A DNA stretch of 64,000 nt from Larus michahellis (lineage: Eukaryota > Chordata > Aves > Charadriiformes > Laridae). The notes beneath the pieces were generated by a model. The model was not told the DNA's origin. It made no database searches and saw only the letters and a list, made by a program, of their open reading frames with translations. A program made the translations under genes and the position numbers. Shown in pieces: positions 61,252 to 64,000 of this stretch (positions are counted from its first letter, which is position 1; every line of letters starts with the position of its first letter). Location of the stretch: positions 18,201,378 to 18,265,377 of the forward strand of contig NC_133906.1 in assembly GCF_964199755.1 (NCBI RefSeq), read 5' to 3'.

Positions 61252-64000
61252 GCCTGGCTCCCACCCTGCTCCCCAGGACCGCCTTTGCTCCCCTTTGGGC
61301 ACAAGCAGGAGCTGGGAAAGGGCAGAGCAAGGCTATTCCTCCTCCCTCCTCCTCTCGCTATCGCTGCTGCCTGGATAGGGGGGGGTCCCCGCTGAGCGTC
61401 GGACCCCAGCCCTGGCCCCAGCCTCAGGCAGCAGTGCAAGGCTCAAAGGTCACATCCAAACAAGGGACTGCCCGGGGCTGGTGCTTGGCCGAGGTCCCGG
61501 GCAGCTGCTGGGCTATCTTGGGAGCTGGGCAAGCGGCGGGCACCGGTGCCCCCAGCCCAACCCTCTGCCCCACCAGGAGAGGTGCCCGGGCACAGGGAGA
61601 GCTCAGCCAGGGCGCTGGGCCGCCAGCCCTGGCACCGACGGGGCTGCTTTTATTTTCCGCTCATGACCTTCCTTTTCTCCTTGGGAGGTCTCAAGTCGGG
61701 GATGTCCAGGAATCACGGCGGGATGAGGTTCCTTCGGAGGAAGCGCTCTCCCCGTGTCCTCCCGTGGGGTTGGCGTCACGCCGAGGGGCACCCTCAGGCA
61801 CGTCCTGCCCAGTTTAAACCTGCCGCCCTGCAGCTGGGTGCTGGTTATTCACCCTTAGCTCCCTGCTCACAGCTCCGCGGGCAGACACCCAGCGAGGGGA
61901 AAGCCACAGGAACCGGTAGGATGTATTCACAGAGACTGGCCCAGCGTCCTCTGCCCCCCACCTCACATTCATTTTTATTTTTTTATTTCCTTGAGGCTGT
62001 AAATATTTCACCCTTTCCTCTCTGCTCACCTGGTTTCAGCCCGATACGACTTTCAACATCTTCGAGGTCTTTAGAAACCAGGGAGGAAAAGGAAACGTTT
62101 GGGTGAACGATTTTGTGGGAATTTTTGCTCCCAGCCCATTTCATCGCAGCAAAATCGGCTCAGCCCCGTATGGAAACATCCTCCAGACTGGAGTCTGAGC
62201 CGGGGGAGATGACAAGCCTAAACACCGAGCGCAGACGCCGCGCTGCATCGCCCTTATCTCCCAGGCCAGCAAACGCCGCTTTGCTGGTCCTACCCCTCGT
62301 TCCAAGCTCAGGGGGCAGATCCAGTAGCCGCTAAAAGCTTTACCCTGGCCCGGGCAAGGGGCAGAGAAGGGCTGCTGAGCACCGTTCCTCTTGGTGCCTC
62401 TCATGGTCTTGGCTATTGACACAATTTGCTCATCTTATTCCCTGGTTATCCCCCTGCAGATATTCCCTGCGCTCCGACATCTGAATCCGCTCCCTGTTTT
62501 TCTCTGCCACGTAATCCCAGTTTTTCTGCCTTCCTCTGCTGGAAGAAACATGTTTCCTCCTGTTTCATCTCACCTGAGAGGGACTGGGGGTATTTTGCCT
62601 GGGATCCCGCAGAAACCGAAGCGTTCAAAGGGGAATTAGGTGAGTTCGGCACGGATAGGGCCAGCATAACTATAAGCAGATGGTCTGGACACGTCCCCTG
62701 CTTGGGGAAGTCCCAATGCCTGGGGCTGCCAGGAGCCGGGAAGGTATAAGAAGGAGCAGCCACTCTAAATATAGCCTGATCCTACAAGTATCTGTTACGG
62801 ATCATAGTCAGAAAGAGCTGCACTGGCCAAACTGCCCCAGCTCAGTGCCGAGAGCCAGGGCAGGAGCAGGACACTGCTTTGGAGCTGAGGATCAGAAAAC
62901 GATGGGTACCCGGAATGAAAACTCCAGGGTTAGGTGTAGCCAAAGTTCCCCGATAAAGCAAGACTTCCCCGCAAGGACACGCAGCTTTGGGAAACGGCAG
63001 CTCCCGCCAGTACATCGCCCGGTGCCATGGATGTGCTGTGGGGTCCTGGGGACGCGGACCTGCCCTTGGCCGCCCGTGGCATGGCTTCCTAGGCAAAGCT
63101 CTCCTGCAGGCACAGCACAAAGCCCAGGTCGGATCCTCCAGGATCCCGGCCACAGCACGGTATTCCCACGGGAGACGGAGGGACTCCACCTCGCTGCAGG
63201 GACCGAGCGAGGAGCCAGCAAAGCCCCTCAGCAGCTGGGATGCTTCTCCCGAGGAGGGGTGGAGAGGGGTTTTCTGCCTCGCCTTCCCCATGCCCCCAGC
63301 AGCCGTGGTGGCTCCTCTTCCCCTCGTTAGGGCCGGTCTGCACCGCACAGCTCGTTCCGGCTCCTGGGTGGGTAATTAGTTGGCTTGTGCTGCATGCAAG
63401 GGAAGCTGTGAGCCCAAGTTTCCAGGCAGCAGGAGTAGTGGGGGGGGGGGGGGTGAGGGTGTGGGGTGGGAGAGGGGGGGCGGTGGTTGGAGAAGAGGCG
63501 CCTGGGTATAAATAGCAGCAGATTGGGCTCGTTAGCATCTCATGCCGTTAACCCCTTCCAGCCCTGTGCAACAGGGTTGCTCGAAACCCGCCATCTCTGC
63601 AGGTCGTGGCCAAACAGCAAAGTGTGGTGCAGGGAAGGGGGAAAAGGCAGAGGGGGACTGAACTGCAGGACAAGGTGGTTTTGTCCCCGGACACCCCGCC
63701 AGCCCCACGGGTGGGTGATGGAGAGGCGAGTGAGGAAGACAGCGGTAGGGAAGAGCTGTGCCCAAGCTGGGAGCCCAGGGAGCCCCGGCTGCATGGCCCA
63801 GCTCCCACCCTGCAAGTCCTCGTGGGGTGGGTTCCTCCGTTTTTAGTATTTCTTGCTGGTCACACACTTTACAGCACGTTTCCTTCAGGTCTCGGCAATC
63901 CTCGCGTGCACATTGGTGCAGAGGAAAGGCCCCAGTTGCTGCTCTGACCGGGGGGCGACGGGACCCCCCTCTGGGACCCCAGCAGGGCAGCTCCTGGGCT
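61252..64000. other. CAMK2A: CAMK2A intron 3, partial
   Basis: No sequence corresponding to CAMK2A exons 1-3 (the KHPNI, AAKIINTKK or GKGAFSVV segments) was found, so the gene continues past the window. A 14-15-base G run lies near 63440. Nothing else is recognised. Confidence 0.6.

Noticed and set aside
61101-64000. CAMK2A exons 1-3 in the last 3 kb
   Set aside because: No minus-strand sequence coding the expected N-lobe segments was found, so the gene continues outside the window.

Overview
The window is vertebrate nuclear DNA, almost certainly from a bird. It holds CDX1 (+), SLC6A7 (+) and most of CAMK2A (-), the same order and orientation as human 5q32. Introns are short, the sequence is GC-rich, and both recognisable LINE fragments are CR1 elements with the 3' end typical of birds. 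Every coding exon was joined by GT-AG boundaries and phase. CDX1 comes to 259 aa and SLC6A7 to 636 aa. The CAMK2A part comes to exactly the 1,220 coding bases needed for codons 73-478 plus the stop of a 478-aa alpha kinase.

Layout: 1-1,440 is CDX1 upstream sequence with a compact promoter. CDX1 has 3 coding exons (1,576-14,987) split by a 12.4-kb first intron, which holds GT-rich repeats, AT-rich enhancer-like islands and a CR1 copy. Its probable poly(A) site is near 16,970. The CDX1-SLC6A7 interval (17-22.1 kb) holds a second CR1 copy sharing a 197-bp non-CR1 tail with the first. SLC6A7 (22,304-34,891, 14 coding exons) starts in a CpG-rich segment and ends near 35.9 kb. A convergent spacer of about 2.1 kb separates it from the 3' end of CAMK2A near 38.1 kb. 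CAMK2A then runs on the minus strand to the window edge; its first three coding exons lie beyond 64,000.

How the genes work together: CDX1 is a developmental and intestinal transcription factor. SLC6A7 (brain L-proline transporter) and CAMK2A (postsynaptic kinase) are both neuronal and meet tail to tail. Nested in CAMK2A is a second gene product: a methionine at 51,906 opens a 25-residue hydrophobic leader that reads without a break into the GKSGGNKK exon. This is the avian equivalent of alpha-KAP, the kinase-less muscle anchoring protein known from mammals. In kinase transcripts the same bases are the branch point and polypyrimidine tract of an intron. A MEF2 / TEAD / E-box cluster lies 150-340 bp upstream. 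A 33-base nuclear-localisation exon (alpha-B) is also present.

Other points of note are an in-frame, stop-free 84-bp intron in SLC6A7, a 25-copy CTCTCC tract next to one of its splice acceptors, an inverted pair of CDX-type sites in CDX1 intron 1, a solo-LTR-like insertion in CAMK2A, and CPE / G-quadruplex motifs at the end of the CAMK2A 3' UTR.
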